This document shows positions 24,441-32,765 of a DNA stretch of 64,000 nt, piece by piece. The notes beneath the pieces were generated by a model. That model was not told the origin of the DNA, searched no databases, and worked only from the letters and a program-made list of their open reading frames with translations. Within the stretch, counting starts at the first letter, position 1. Each line of letters starts with the position of its first letter. Made by a program: the position numbers and the translations under genes. This DNA comes from Clostridia bacterium. GTDB taxonomy: Bacteria > Bacillota > Clostridia > Christensenellales > Aristaeellaceae. Where the stretch lies: the NCBI GenBank assembly GCA_017397765.1, contig JAFQIB010000057.1:1-64000 (forward strand). Reading direction: 5' to 3'.

Positions 24441-25835
24441 ATGCTCGAATTCAACAACAACAAAAACCTCCTGATGCAGGCGCGCTATCAGTATGAGCTG
24501 CAGGATGTGGAGGAGCCCAATCTTTATCGGGATATCTTTGATTATCAGTCCATCCCCAAGGTGCCCTTCAACATGCGTACCGTGCCCATGGACATGCCTG
24601 AGGAGATCTGGATGACCGACACCACCTTCCGGGACGGTCAGCAGTCTGTCAGCCCCTTCACGGTGGATCAGATCGTGCATCTCTTCAAGCTGATCAACCG
24701 TCTGGGCGGCCCCAAGGGCCTGGTGCGCCAGTCCGAGTTCTTCGTGTATACCGAGAAGGACAAGGCGGCGCTGCATGCCTGTCAGGATCTGGGGCTGAAG
24801 TTCCCCGAGATCACCACCTGGATCCGCGCCAATGAGAAGGACTTTGAGCTGGTGAAGAACGAGGGCATCGCGGAGACCGGCATCCTTGTGTCCTGCTCGG
24901 ACTACCACATCTTCAAGAAGATGCACCTGACCCGTCGCCAGGCGATGGATAAGTATCTGGGCATCGTCAAGGCGGCGCTTTCCCGCGGCATCAAGCCCCG
25001 CTGCCACTTTGAGGACATCACCCGCGCGGACTTCTACGGCTTTGTGCTGCCCTTTGCCGAGGAGCTGATGAAGCTCACCAACGAATCCGGCATCCCGATC
25101 AAGATCCGCGCCTGTGACACCATGGGCTACGGCGTGCCCTTCGGCGGCGCCGCCACGCCCCGCAGCGTGCCCGGCATCATTTACGGTCTGCACCACTATG
25201 CCCGCATCCCCTCTGCGCAGCTGGAGTGGCACGGTCACAACGATTTCCACAAGGTTGTGGCCAATGCGGACGCGGCCTGGCTGTACGGCTGCTCCTCCAT
25301 CAACTGCTCCATCCTGGGTATTGGCGAGCGCACCGGCAACTGTCCTCTGGAGGCCATGGCGATTGAGTACGCCAGCCTGCGCGGCACTACCGACGGCATG
25401 GATCTGACTGCCATCACCGAAATGGCGGACTACATGGAGCGGGAGATCGGTCTGGAGATCAGCCCCCGTCAGCCCTTTGTCGGCCGTCACTTCAATGTTA
25501 CCCGGGCCGGTATTCACGCCGACGGTCTGCTCAAGGACGAGGAGATCTACAACATTTTCGATACCAAGACCATCCTCAACCGTCCTGCGCTGGTGGCAGT
25601 GGACGCCACCTCCGGCCTGGCCGGTGTGGCCCACTGGCTCAACAGCTATTTCCGCCTGAAGGATCATCACGTCATCGCCAAGACCGATCCCCTGGTGGTG
25701 GCTGTTCGCGAGCAGGTGGCGGAGCTGTACGCGCAGGGCCGCAACACCGTCATGGGAGACGAGGAACTCGAAATCATGGTTCGCAACTGCGACGTCGAAC
25801 GCTACGAACGTCTCATCTTCCACAAATCCCACTAA
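24441..25835 (+). CDS. HMGL-like acyltransferase (isopropylmalate/homocitrate/Re-citrate synthase group)
   Basis: The 464-residue protein is a TIM-barrel condensing enzyme: WMTDTTFRDGQQ (catalytic Arg-Asp; the usual E is replaced by Q), the CHFEDITRADFYG strand and the metal motif LEWHGHNDFHK. The barrel is followed by GIGERTGNCPLEAM and a second half with FNVTRAGIHADGLLKD. There is no long leucine-regulatory LeuA dimer domain, so it is shorter than LeuA. This sub-group includes proteins reported as Re-citrate synthases in anaerobes; assignment between Re-citrate, homocitrate and isopropylmalate synthase is uncertain. The start at 24441 has GGAGGAAC upstream. Confidence 0.82.
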   Translation: MLEFNNNKNLLMQARYQYELQDVEEPNLYRDIFDYQSIPKVPFNMRTVPMDMPEEIWMTDTTFRDGQQSVSPFTVDQIVHLFKLINRLGGPKGLVRQSEFFVYTEKDKAALHACQDLGLKFPEITTWIRANEKDFELVKNEGIAETGILVSCSDYHIFKKMHLTRRQAMDKYLGIVKAALSRGIKPRCHFEDITRADFYGFVLPFAEELMKLTNESGIPIKIRACDTMGYGVPFGGAATPRSVPGIIYGLHHYARIPSAQLEWHGHNDFHKVVANADAAWLYGCSSINCSILGIGERTGNCPLEAMAIEYASLRGTTDGMDLTAITEMADYMEREIGLEISPRQPFVGRHFNVTRAGIHADGLLKDEEIYNIFDTKTILNRPALVAVDATSGLAGVAHWLNSYFRLKDHHVIAKTDPLVVAVREQVAELYAQGRNTVMGDEELEIMVRNCDVERYERLIFHKSH

Positions 25836-25893
25836 GGGGCGCTGCCCCTTAGAACCCTGCCAGAGGGGTATCACCCCTCTGGACTCCCAGGGC
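25834..25893 (+). repeat. Post-stop double hairpin repeat, copy 1
   Basis: AAGGGGC-gct-GCCCCTT overlaps the stop codon, then CCAGAGGGGT/ACCCCTCTGG. The same layout occurs at 57111-57166 with different outer bases. There is no T tract. Confidence 0.72.
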
Positions 25894-26236
25894 GCGTTGC
25901 GGCTGGGCGGGCTTTTTGGGGTTGGTTCCGCGAGGGACTTGGGCGCGGAGGCGGCGTTGGCTGGCCGCGCCCTCATGGCGCGGGCTACAGGGCTGGGCGG
26001 TGGCCTGGCTGGAAGAGTACGAATTGTATACGCTCCGGAGGGTTCCGGGGCGTTTTTTGTGTCAGAGGGGCGGTGCGTGTGAAATACACACCAAAAGGCT
26101 CTCCCTACGCGAGCGTTGTCAGCGGTAGCTGACTGAGAGGGCACCCTGCAGCGCCAATCGCTGGGAAGCATGCTTTGCAAAATGGTTTTTCGATCTCATT
26201 CGCTCCGGATGCGGCTGCCCCCGGGGCGTTTCGGTT
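25894..26236. other. Intergenic region without recognisable gene
   Basis: About 340 bp holding no frame with both a ribosome binding site and recognisable protein features. It contains a CGAGCGTTGTCAGCG segment at about 26110 that is shared with the five-helix repeat, likely a fragment. Confidence 0.45.
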
Positions 26237-26473
26237 TTATAGCCGCAGGCGCAGCAGGTCGCTGGCAGGGATGCGGAAGTAGGCAGCGGCGTAAAAAATC
26301 GGGTCGGGACGGATGCCTTTGGGAAGATGACCGGCTTCGATGGCGTTCAGTGTCCGGGAGGACACATGCAGGATGGCGGCCATGGCCCGCTTGCTCAGCT
26401 GGTGCTGCTGGCGCAGGACGGTCAGGTTGTGGCACAGGTTGTCAAATTCGGGGCTGTCGAAGGGCGTGGACAT
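26237..26473 (-). CDS. Small XRE-family helix-turn-helix protein
   Basis: A 78-residue DNA-binding protein: LRQQHQLSKRAMAAILHVSSRTLNAIEAG is an XRE helix-turn-helix, followed by a short C-terminal helix. AAAGGAGG precedes the ATG at 26473. It is divergent from a second XRE gene at 26623, with 150 bp of AT-rich DNA between them that carries three similar palindromes. This is the arrangement of a small regulatory switch, although no phage genes surround it. Confidence 0.82.
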   Translation of the reverse strand: MSTPFDSPEFDNLCHNLTVLRQQHQLSKRAMAAILHVSSRTLNAIEAGHLPKGIRPDPIFYAAAYFRIPASDLLRLRL

Positions 26474-26521
26474 GGGGAGACCTCCTTTGCGTGATAGTGA
26501 TGGTTTAGCTTCAGTTTTGTC

Positions 26522-26590
26522 TACAACCAATGGTTGTACAAATTAACTTACCACTAATAGTAGTAAAAGTCAATACAACTATTTGTGGTA
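26522..26590. promoter_or_regulatory. Three operator-like palindromes between divergent XRE genes
   Basis: O1 TACAACCAATGGTTGTA (26522-26538, perfect arms), O2 TACCACTAATAGTAGTA (26549-26565, 7 of 8 arm pairs) and O3 TACAACTATTTGTGGTA (26574-26590, 6 of 8). Each is 17 bp with a central base; centres are 27 and 25 bp apart. On the minus strand TTGACT near 26569 and TAAGTT near 26545 flank O2 as a possible promoter. Confidence 0.7.
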
Positions 26591-26622
26591 AGGTATTATG
26601 GTTGTGGATAGGAGGGAGCTAC

Positions 26623-26817
26623 ATGTATCGCATTCGTGATTTGCGGGAGGACCGTGATTTGTCACAAAAGGAAGTTGCTGCCTATTTACACATTTCTCAG
26701 CAATGTTACAGCAAAATCGAAACAGGTCGCATGGATATTACTGGTGAGCGACTGCTCCAGCTGGCGAAGCTTTACGATGTGACCACAGACTATATCCTCG
26801 GAATTACCAGTGAATAA
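26623..26817 (+). CDS. Small XRE-family repressor-like protein
   Basis: A 64-residue protein that is almost entirely an XRE domain: IRDLREDRDLSQKEVAAYLHISQQCYSKIETGRMDITGERLLQLAKLYDVTTDYILG. This is the single-domain Cro/ImmR-type repressor common in Bacillota. GGAGGGAG precedes the ATG. The GluQ-like gene starts 20 bp after its stop, which may be read through. It probably controls the divergent promoters over the palindromes at 26522-26590. Confidence 0.88.
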   Translation: MYRIRDLREDRDLSQKEVAAYLHISQQCYSKIETGRMDITGERLLQLAKLYDVTTDYILGITSE

Positions 26818-26837
26818 GTCCGAAAGGAGGCGTCCTC

Positions 26838-27761
26838 ATGCCGGAATGTCCTGTGGGGCGGTTTGCGCCCACACCCAGCGGCAGGCTGCATCTGGGCAAC
26901 ATGCTGTGTGCGATGCTGGCGTATTTGTCTGTGCGTTCCCGGGGCGGCAGGTTCCTGCTGCGCATTGAGGACGTGGATGCGCCCCGGTGCCCCCGGTCTT
27001 TGGCGCAGCAGTGCATTGATGATCTGCGCTGGCTGGGCTTCACCTGGGACGGGGAGGTGCTGTATCAGTCGGAGCGGACGGAGATTTACCATGCGGCGCT
27101 GGATCGGCTGACGGCGGCGGGGCACACCTATCCCTGCTTTTGCACCCGGGCGCAGCTGATGAGCCTGGCAGCGCCCAATCAGGGGGATACCCAGGTGATT
27201 TATCAGCGCACCTGTGCGAGGCTGACCCCGGAGGAGGCGGCGGAAAAGGCAAAGCTGCGTCCGCCGGCGATCCGCCTGCGGGTGCCGGCGGAGGAGGTAT
27301 CCTTTGTGGATGGCCTTTTTGGGGCGCAGACGGAGAACCTTGCCCGGGACTGTGGAGACTTTATCCTCCGACGCTCTGACGGCCTGTACGGCTATCAGCT
27401 GGCGGTGGTGGTGGATGATGCGCTGCAGGGCGTAACGGAGGTCGTGCGCGGCCGGGATATTCTGACGGCCACGCCGCGCCAGCTGTATCTGCAGCGGCTT
27501 TTGGGCTATGCGTCCCCGGGCTATGTGCATATCCCCCTGCTGGTGGACGCCCAGGGCCGACGTCTGGCCAAGCGGGACCGGGATCTGGATCTGACGGCGC
27601 TGGCCAGGCGGTTCAGCCCTGAGGAAATCCTGGGCATGCTGGCCTTCAGTGCCGGGCTGATCCCGGAGGTACGGCCGGTCACGCTGGAGCAGCTCATTCC
27701 GGAATTTGCCTGGGCGAATTGCAGGCGGGAGGATCTGAGGCTGCCGTCCCTGGAACCCTGA
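26838..27761 (+). CDS. gluQ: Glutamyl-Q tRNA(Asp) synthetase-like protein
   Basis: The 307-residue protein is a truncated class I glutamyl-tRNA synthetase lacking the anticodon-binding domain. It has the HIGH-type motif FAPTPSGRLHLGN, the DVDAPRC pocket, and the KMSKS equivalent RRLAKRDRD. A zinc site follows the YadB pattern: CFC then, after about 18 residues, YQRTC. Members (YadB/GluQRS) glutamylate queuosine in tRNA-Asp. AAAGGAGG precedes the ATG. The queuosine pathway itself is not in the window. Confidence 0.88.
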   Translation: MPECPVGRFAPTPSGRLHLGNMLCAMLAYLSVRSRGGRFLLRIEDVDAPRCPRSLAQQCIDDLRWLGFTWDGEVLYQSERTEIYHAALDRLTAAGHTYPCFCTRAQLMSLAAPNQGDTQVIYQRTCARLTPEEAAEKAKLRPPAIRLRVPAEEVSFVDGLFGAQTENLARDCGDFILRRSDGLYGYQLAVVVDDALQGVTEVVRGRDILTATPRQLYLQRLLGYASPGYVHIPLLVDAQGRRLAKRDRDLDLTALARRFSPEEILGMLAFSAGLIPEVRPVTLEQLIPEFAWANCRREDLRLPSLEP

Positions 27762-27808
27762 AGCGGTGGGAAACGGCTGCCGGAGGGTATGACAATCGTT
27801 CTGATAAT

Positions 27809-27847
27809 CCTTGCGCGACAGAGATGGCCGCGCGGGGTTTTCTTTTT
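27809..27847 (+). terminator. Terminator after the gluQ-like gene
   Basis: CCTTGCGCG (27809-27817) pairs with CGCGCGGGG (27829-27837), with two G-T pairs, then TTTTCTTTTT. Confidence 0.75.
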
Positions 27848-28059
27848 GGGGGCGAGATTGCCCGAACTGTAGCAGAAAACACCGGCGGGCCAGGAAATGT
27901 TGTGATATGCGTGTCGGAAATATTACAAAAAAGTGACGGGTTGGGACGGGCAAAAGTGGGAAAATGGGCGTAAAAGCACATTCTGCGTCAAAATAACGAC
28001 GTGAACGGCCGCCTGGATTCCGGAAGAATCGCGGGCGGGCAGAAGAAAAGAAAAGATGT

Positions 28060-28130
28060 TACAAAACCCTAAAACATTTACTAAATTTGCTAATTATTAC
28101 ACTATTTTGAGCCGGTTTGTGCTATAATTT
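28060..28130 (+). promoter_or_regulatory. Promoter region of the sipW-type operon
   Basis: A perfect TATAAT at 28123-28128 (GCTATAAT) without a good -35. An AT-rich block with ACAAAACCCTAAAACATTTA and then CTAAA lies at 28070-28085 and resembles 40185-40207 upstream of the 40304 gene, at a similar distance from the -10. A hairpin CTGTCATGC/GGCATGGCAG follows at about 28146-28170 in the leader. Confidence 0.5.
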
Positions 28131-28215
28131 ACCGTGAATATATAGCTGTCATGCTTTGCGGGCATGGCAGACCTGTCTATGCTTATGTTTACGCACTTAT
28201 AACGGGAGGGGTCCT

Positions 28216-29211
28216 GTGAATCAGAGCACCAAAGCGTTGCTGCGATCGCTGACAACCGTGCTGGTTTGCCTTGCTATCGTGTTTGCATTTTTGATCTCCG
28301 GCATTCGGCTTTTCGGGTTTCAGGTTTACGGTGTTCTGACCGGTTCAATGACGCCGGCGTACCCCGTTGGCTCGCTGATCTATGTGCGCGAGACCAGCCC
28401 GGAGGATCTGAAGCTCAGAGACGTCATCACCTTCTCCTCGGGCAAGACCATCGTGACCCACCGCATTGTGGAGATCGTCCAGGAGGGCAGCAGCCTGAGC
28501 TTCCGCACCAAGGGCGACGCCAACGACAACCCGGACGCTTCGCTGGTCGGCCCGGCGCAGATCATCGGCAGGGTGTCCTTCGGCATCCCGCACCTGGGCA
28601 ACATTGCCAACTACATCCAGAATCCCCCGGGCATTTATGTGACCATCGTGCTGGGCCTGGTGCTGATCGGCCTGGTCATCATGATGGACAATGACGACAG
28701 CAAGAAAAAGGACGGGCAGCAGCCGGCGGAGGAAAGCCGCATCAAGCTGCCCGAGATGCCCTGGCTGACGGCGCTGCTGGCAAAGGTCGGCATCACCTGG
28801 CCGAAGCAGAAGGAAGCGTCGCCCCAGCAGAGCTACATGCCCCAGCAGATGCAGCAGTACCCGCAGCAGATGCAGTACCCCCAGCAGATGCCGCAGTACC
28901 CGCAGCAGATGCAGCAATATCCCCAGCAGATGCAGCAGTACCCGCAGCAGATGCAGCAGTATCCCCAGCAAATGCCGCAGTGCCCGCAGCAGATGCAGCA
29001 ATATCCCCAGCAGCCGCAGTACCCCCAGCAGATGCAGCAGTATCCGCAGGGCTACGGGCAGCAGCAATATCCCCAGCAGATGCAGCAGCCTCAGCAGTAC
29101 CCCCAGAGCTACGGGCAGCAGCAGTATCCCCAGTATCCCCAGGGGTATCCGCAGCAGCAACAGCAGCAGATGACCCCGCCCCTGCAGCCGCCCCGGAATC
29201 CTCTGGCGTAA
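28216..29211 (+). CDS. sipW: SipW-type signal peptidase I with Q/P/M/Y-rich tail
   Basis: The 331-residue protein uses GTG (GGGAGGGG upstream). TM1 is about 12-33. The catalytic Ser is S44 in VLTGSMTPAYPVGSLIYV, and the general base is His82 in TIVTHRIVEI, the Ser/His version typical of ER/SipW-type peptidases rather than the Ser/Lys of SipS. TM2 is about 139-157. With two TMs the C terminus should be cytoplasmic: after a KKK segment comes a linker and then a tail (about 205-331) of repeated PQQMQQY units. SipW processes TasA/TapA-type substrates; eight candidate substrates lie downstream. The symbol is by family, not by proof of orthology. Confidence 0.9.
   Translation: MNQSTKALLRSLTTVLVCLAIVFAFLISGIRLFGFQVYGVLTGSMTPAYPVGSLIYVRETSPEDLKLRDVITFSSGKTIVTHRIVEIVQEGSSLSFRTKGDANDNPDASLVGPAQIIGRVSFGIPHLGNIANYIQNPPGIYVTIVLGLVLIGLVIMMDNDDSKKKDGQQPAEESRIKLPEMPWLTALLAKVGITWPKQKEASPQQSYMPQQMQQYPQQMQYPQQMPQYPQQMQQYPQQMQQYPQQMQQYPQQMPQCPQQMQQYPQQPQYPQQMQQYPQGYGQQQYPQQMQQPQQYPQSYGQQQYPQYPQGYPQQQQQQMTPPLQPPRNPLA
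28831..29170 (+). repeat. Coding tandem repeat in the sipW-type gene
   Basis: About 340 bp of imperfect 18-24 bp units (CCCCAGCAGATGCAGCAG, TACCCGCAG) encode the Q/P/M/Y tail. Near-identical units suggest a length-variable tract. Confidence 0.85.
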
Positions 29212-29293
29212 GCGGCACATCCCCCTGATACCCGGCGATGGCCCCGCCATCGGTGGATATACAAGATAAAATAAGCACAAGGAGGTCATACCG

Positions 29294-30394
29294 GTGAAAC
29301 TCAGCAAGCGCTCTATGCTCGTTGTGGTCAGCCTGATGCTGGCGATGTCCCTGTCCGTGTTCAGCACGGTGGCATATCTGACCAGCTCCGCGCAGGCCAC
29401 CAACACCTTCACCGTCGGCGATGTGAACATCGACCTGGACGAGACGGATGTTGACGAGAACGGCGATCCCAAGTACCCCGTGGACACAGACGATGACGGC
29501 GAACCCGATGTGGAGGTCTCCATTGATGAGGACGGCGTCATCACCATCGATCCCACCCCCGACGATGACAGCGATGATCCCATCATCATCGAGCCCGATG
29601 ACAATGGCGAGTATCCTGACACCGACATCGACGGCGATGGCGACAAGGACAAGATCGAGGTCGATGAGGACGGCAACATCCACATCAAGCCCGAAGGCGG
29701 CGAGGAGACCGTGATCGTTCCCGACACCGACGTGGAAGTGGACGACGACGGCACCATCACCATCACCCCCGACGGCGAGGACCCCATCGTGATCGTGCCC
29801 GACGAGGACGGCGAGTATCCTGACACCGACGTCAACGGCGACGGCGTGGACGACAAGATCACCGTGGACGAGGACGGCAACATCCACATCGAGGATGGCG
29901 CGACCGGCGGCGATATCGTCATCGAGCCCGACCACGACGACGAGAACGAATACAACATCGTTCCCGGCAAGGAGTACGTCAAGGACCCCACCGTGACCGT
30001 GAAGGAAGGCAGCGAGAAGTCCTACGTGCGTATGCGCGTTGTGCTGAACAACTACGCAGCCCTGAAGGAGCTCACCGGCGATGACGGCGCAGCCTTGCTG
30101 GCCAACTTCGTCACCGTGGACACCGAGAACTGGACCATCCAGGGCAACGGCACCGCGGACGGCGACAATGTTGAGTTCGAGTTCTGGTATAAGGAGCCCG
30201 TCTCCGCCAAGACCGGCGACGAAGTCCTGCCCCCCCTGTTCGAGACCTTCTCCGTGCCCGGCACCTTCGAGCGCGAGGATCTGCAGGAGCTGGTGAACTT
30301 CAAGATGGACGTCTTCGGCGAGGCCATCCAGGCGGCGACCTTCGAGACCGCCTTTGACGCCTGGGCCGCTTTCGACGACCAGCACGGCAACTGA
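29294..30394 (+). CDS. SipW-cognate TasA-like secreted protein with Asp-rich repeats
   Basis: The 366-residue protein uses GTG (AGGAGGTC upstream). A SipW-type N terminus (MLVVVSLMLAMSLSVFSTVAYLT) is followed by ATNTFTVGDVNIDLDET, the substrate motif downstream of the cleavage site. Residues about 50-225 are extremely acidic and repetitive, with two PDTDxxGDGxxDKI units (DTDIDGDGDKDKIEVDEDGN, DTDVNGDGVDDKITVDEDGN) resembling calcium-binding thrombospondin-3/dockerin-like loops. The remainder (about 226-366) is a TasA-like beta-sandwich (YNIVPGKEYVKDPTVTVKEG). It is predicted to be extracellular and lacks a sorting signal. Confidence 0.85.
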   Translation: MKLSKRSMLVVVSLMLAMSLSVFSTVAYLTSSAQATNTFTVGDVNIDLDETDVDENGDPKYPVDTDDDGEPDVEVSIDEDGVITIDPTPDDDSDDPIIIEPDDNGEYPDTDIDGDGDKDKIEVDEDGNIHIKPEGGEETVIVPDTDVEVDDDGTITITPDGEDPIVIVPDEDGEYPDTDVNGDGVDDKITVDEDGNIHIEDGATGGDIVIEPDHDDENEYNIVPGKEYVKDPTVTVKEGSEKSYVRMRVVLNNYAALKELTGDDGAALLANFVTVDTENWTIQGNGTADGDNVEFEFWYKEPVSAKTGDEVLPPLFETFSVPGTFEREDLQELVNFKMDVFGEAIQAATFETAFDAWAAFDDQHGN

Positions 30395-30433
30395 TTTCAC
30401 CGCGGGCTGACCGCGTTGAAAAAAATAACCCTA

Positions 30434-30439
30434 TATAAT
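30434..30439 (+). promoter_or_regulatory. Extended -10 element before the 30460 gene
   Basis: CTATATAATAGG at about 30431-30442 contains a perfect TATAAT. The same CTATATAATAG core occurs at the two other substrate promoters (40246-40256, 42124-42134). A -35 is unclear. Confidence 0.45.
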
Positions 30440-30459
30440 AGGAAAGGAGGTGTGAAAAA

Positions 30460-31095
30460 TTGTACAGCTTGAAGCGTATGTGCGATAAGCTCGCGGGGCT
30501 TGGCAGCAAGGGAATGCTGCTGACGCTGGCCCTGGTCGTGGCAATCGCAGGCACAGCGGGCGGTACCGCAGCTCTTCTGCATGGCGCGCGCCAGGTGACC
30601 AACACGTTCACCTACGGCGATATCGTCATTGCCCTGGAGGAAACGGATACCGAGCTGGATGAGGACGATGATCCCAATACCAATCTCTATGAGATGGAGC
30701 CGGGCAAAACCATCCAGAAGGACCCCTTTGTGACTGTGAAGGCAAACAGCATGAATTGCTGGCTCTATCTCCAGATTGATGAGTCCGTCAATTTTGCTGA
30801 TTTCATGACCTATGCCGTAGCCGATGGATGGCTCCCCGTGGAAGGAGAAACCAACATCTTCTTCCGTGCGGTGGACAGCAGTGCGGAGGATCAGCTCTTC
30901 CCCGTTCTCCTGAACGATCAGGTGGACGTGAAGGATACCGTGACTCTGAATATGCTGGCCTCTCTGACGGATGCTGATTATCCCACGCTGACCTTCACGG
31001 CTTACGCCGTGCAGCGGGACAGCAGCATTGCTGAAAATGCCGACCCTGTCAGTGCATGGACGCTTCTTACGACTGGTCTGGACCCTGTACAGTGA
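30460..31095 (+). CDS. SipW-cognate TasA-like secreted protein
   Basis: A 211-residue protein with a TTG start supported by an ideal AAAGGAGGTG; the next in-frame ATG is at 30478. The signal segment GMLLTLALVVAIAGTAGGTAALLHG is followed by VTNTFTYGDIVIALEET, the SipW-substrate motif. The rest is a TasA-like beta-sandwich with PGKTIQKDPFVTVKANS, the strand-turn block found in TasA homologues. It is shorter than its neighbours and has no beta-helix. Extracellular; likely a fibre or accessory subunit (inference). Confidence 0.85.
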   Translation: MYSLKRMCDKLAGLGSKGMLLTLALVVAIAGTAGGTAALLHGARQVTNTFTYGDIVIALEETDTELDEDDDPNTNLYEMEPGKTIQKDPFVTVKANSMNCWLYLQIDESVNFADFMTYAVADGWLPVEGETNIFFRAVDSSAEDQLFPVLLNDQVDVKDTVTLNMLASLTDADYPTLTFTAYAVQRDSSIAENADPVSAWTLLTTGLDPVQ

Positions 31096-31134
31096 TTCAC
31101 ACCTGCTTCCTGAAAAAAAGAGAGGTAATCCCAA

Positions 31135-32721
31135 ATGAGCAAGAAGACACTGATCCTGGTGGTCAGCCTGGTTCTGTCTCTGGCTGTTGGCCTGGGCGGA
31201 TCTCTGGCTTACCTGACTGACCGCGACGCTAAGACCAACATCTTCACCGTGGGCAATGTTGACATTTCCCTGGATGAAGAATTCGAGCAGGGCGCCGAGC
31301 TGATGCCCGGTGTTAACGTCCCCAAGATCCCCACCATCACCAACGAGGGTGACAACGACACCTACGTTTGGATGACCATCGCTGTGCCCACCAGCGTTGA
31401 AAATGCTGATGCCAGCCAGAACGTGATCCACTGGAACTGGCTGGCCGGCACTTGCGGCTATGACAACACCAAGACCCCCAGCCTGACCGAGGCCAAGCTG
31501 AATACCTACATTGAAAACGGCTGGCTGCCCGAAGGCTTCGACATGGCTGCCGTTAACGAAAATGGTGACTACTGGTACGGCAGCGGCAATGAAGAGAACG
31601 CCTATTCCTACCTGGGCGTCCAGGATATCAACGGCGAAACGTGCAATGTGTACGTGTTCAAGTATGCGAATCCTCTGACCGCCGGCGAAGAAACCGTGCC
31701 CGGTCCTCTGGTGAATGTGTACATGGACAAGAATGTGGACATCGATCCCGATGGCAACATGTTCCGCGTTGTGAACGGCGTTGCTACCGATCTGGGCTGG
31801 AACGTCAAGGAGAATGGCTTCCCCAAGATCTACGTGGCTGCCTATGGCATCCAGGCTGAGGGCTTCGAAAACGTCGATGCCGCTTACGAGGCTTACATGG
31901 GTCAGTGGGGCGAGAACGGCGGTGTTGAATACGCCGCTAGCGTTTCTGCCAAGAACAGCGAAGAACTGGCCAAGGCTATCGAAGAAGCTGCTGGCAAGTC
32001 TGCTATCATCATGCTGCCCGCCGGTGAATTCGAAACCAACTTCGAGATTGAAGGCGGCAGCGATATCACCATCATCGGTGAAGGCGAAAACACCGTCCTC
32101 TCCGGCCAGATTGCTTCCACCACCTCCAAGGCCGGCACCCTGACCCTGAGCAACCTGACCTACAAGGTTGATGACACCATTCAGGACAGCACCGGTATCT
32201 CTCAGACCGGCAAGTCTGCTATCGCTCTGTGGGGCAACCAGAAAGTTGTCTGCACCAATGTGACCTTCGAAATGAGCCTCACGGACAGCACTGCCATCAC
32301 CGCTTGGTGGGACACCCATGAAGGCACCTCCATTACCGTGAAGGATTGCACCTTCAACTGCAACGGCCAGCGCCCCATCCGTGCTACCGGCAATGTGACG
32401 GTTGAGAACACGACCTTCAACGATCCCTACCGTTATGCTGTGCAGCTGACGGCTAAGGCCTCCACCGCTACTGAACTGGACAAGGCTATCATCAACTTCA
32501 ATAACAACACCATTATCAATGGCGAAAACGGTAAGGCTTTTGTCTACGGTCTCCAGCTGGAAGGCGCCGACTACGGCTGCAACAACTGCGTGATCAACGG
32601 TGCGGGCAACACCATCGAAAATGGTGGTGCTGATAGCTACATGTACTACTGTGAATGCGGCATGGTTGACCACGAAACCATCGAATGGAACGTGGAAGAA
32701 ACTCCTGTTCACGAAGGCTAA
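31135..32721 (+). CDS. TasA-like head with beta-helix domain
   Basis: The 528-residue protein starts SKKTLILVVSLVLSLAVGLGGSLAYLTDRDAKTNIFTVG, a SipW-type signal with the NIFTVG motif. Residues about 30-265 are TasA-like. From about 270 (SAKNSEELAKAIEEAAGKS) to about 510 repeated short strands (ITIIGEG, LTLSNLTY, VVCTNVTFE, VKDCTFNCNG, VTVENTTFN) suggest a right-handed parallel beta-helix. No catalytic residues of pectate-lyase type are evident, so a structural or binding role fits. GAGAGG precedes the ATG. Codons are rich in GCT/GTT, unlike most window genes, consistent with high expression. Confidence 0.85.
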   Translation: MSKKTLILVVSLVLSLAVGLGGSLAYLTDRDAKTNIFTVGNVDISLDEEFEQGAELMPGVNVPKIPTITNEGDNDTYVWMTIAVPTSVENADASQNVIHWNWLAGTCGYDNTKTPSLTEAKLNTYIENGWLPEGFDMAAVNENGDYWYGSGNEENAYSYLGVQDINGETCNVYVFKYANPLTAGEETVPGPLVNVYMDKNVDIDPDGNMFRVVNGVATDLGWNVKENGFPKIYVAAYGIQAEGFENVDAAYEAYMGQWGENGGVEYAASVSAKNSEELAKAIEEAAGKSAIIMLPAGEFETNFEIEGGSDITIIGEGENTVLSGQIASTTSKAGTLTLSNLTYKVDDTIQDSTGISQTGKSAIALWGNQKVVCTNVTFEMSLTDSTAITAWWDTHEGTSITVKDCTFNCNGQRPIRATGNVTVENTTFNDPYRYAVQLTAKASTATELDKAIINFNNNTIINGENGKAFVYGLQLEGADYGCNNCVINGAGNTIENGGADSYMYYCECGMVDHETIEWNVEETPVHEG

Positions 32722-32734
32722 TTCAATGACATTT

Positions 32735-32765
32735 CCTCTGCTGCCCCTTCGCGGGGCAGCAGAGG
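32735..32765 (+). other. Intercistronic hairpin without T tract
   Basis: A 13-bp perfect stem CCTCTGCTGCCCC / GGGGCAGCAGAGG with TTCGC loop, 15 bp past the stop. Further inverted repeats (TTGCGCAACGTTGCGCA, GCGCAGC-rich) follow to about 32850. It could shape differential mRNA stability. Confidence 0.7.

Noticed and set aside
26530..26622. Longer version of the 26623 XRE protein starting at 26530
   Set aside because: It would translate the operator region; the ATG at 26623 has a proper GGAGGGAG.
28831..29170. Short-period repeats resembling a CRISPR array
   Set aside because: The units are 18-24 bp, in frame and without spacers; they encode the PQQMQQY tail.
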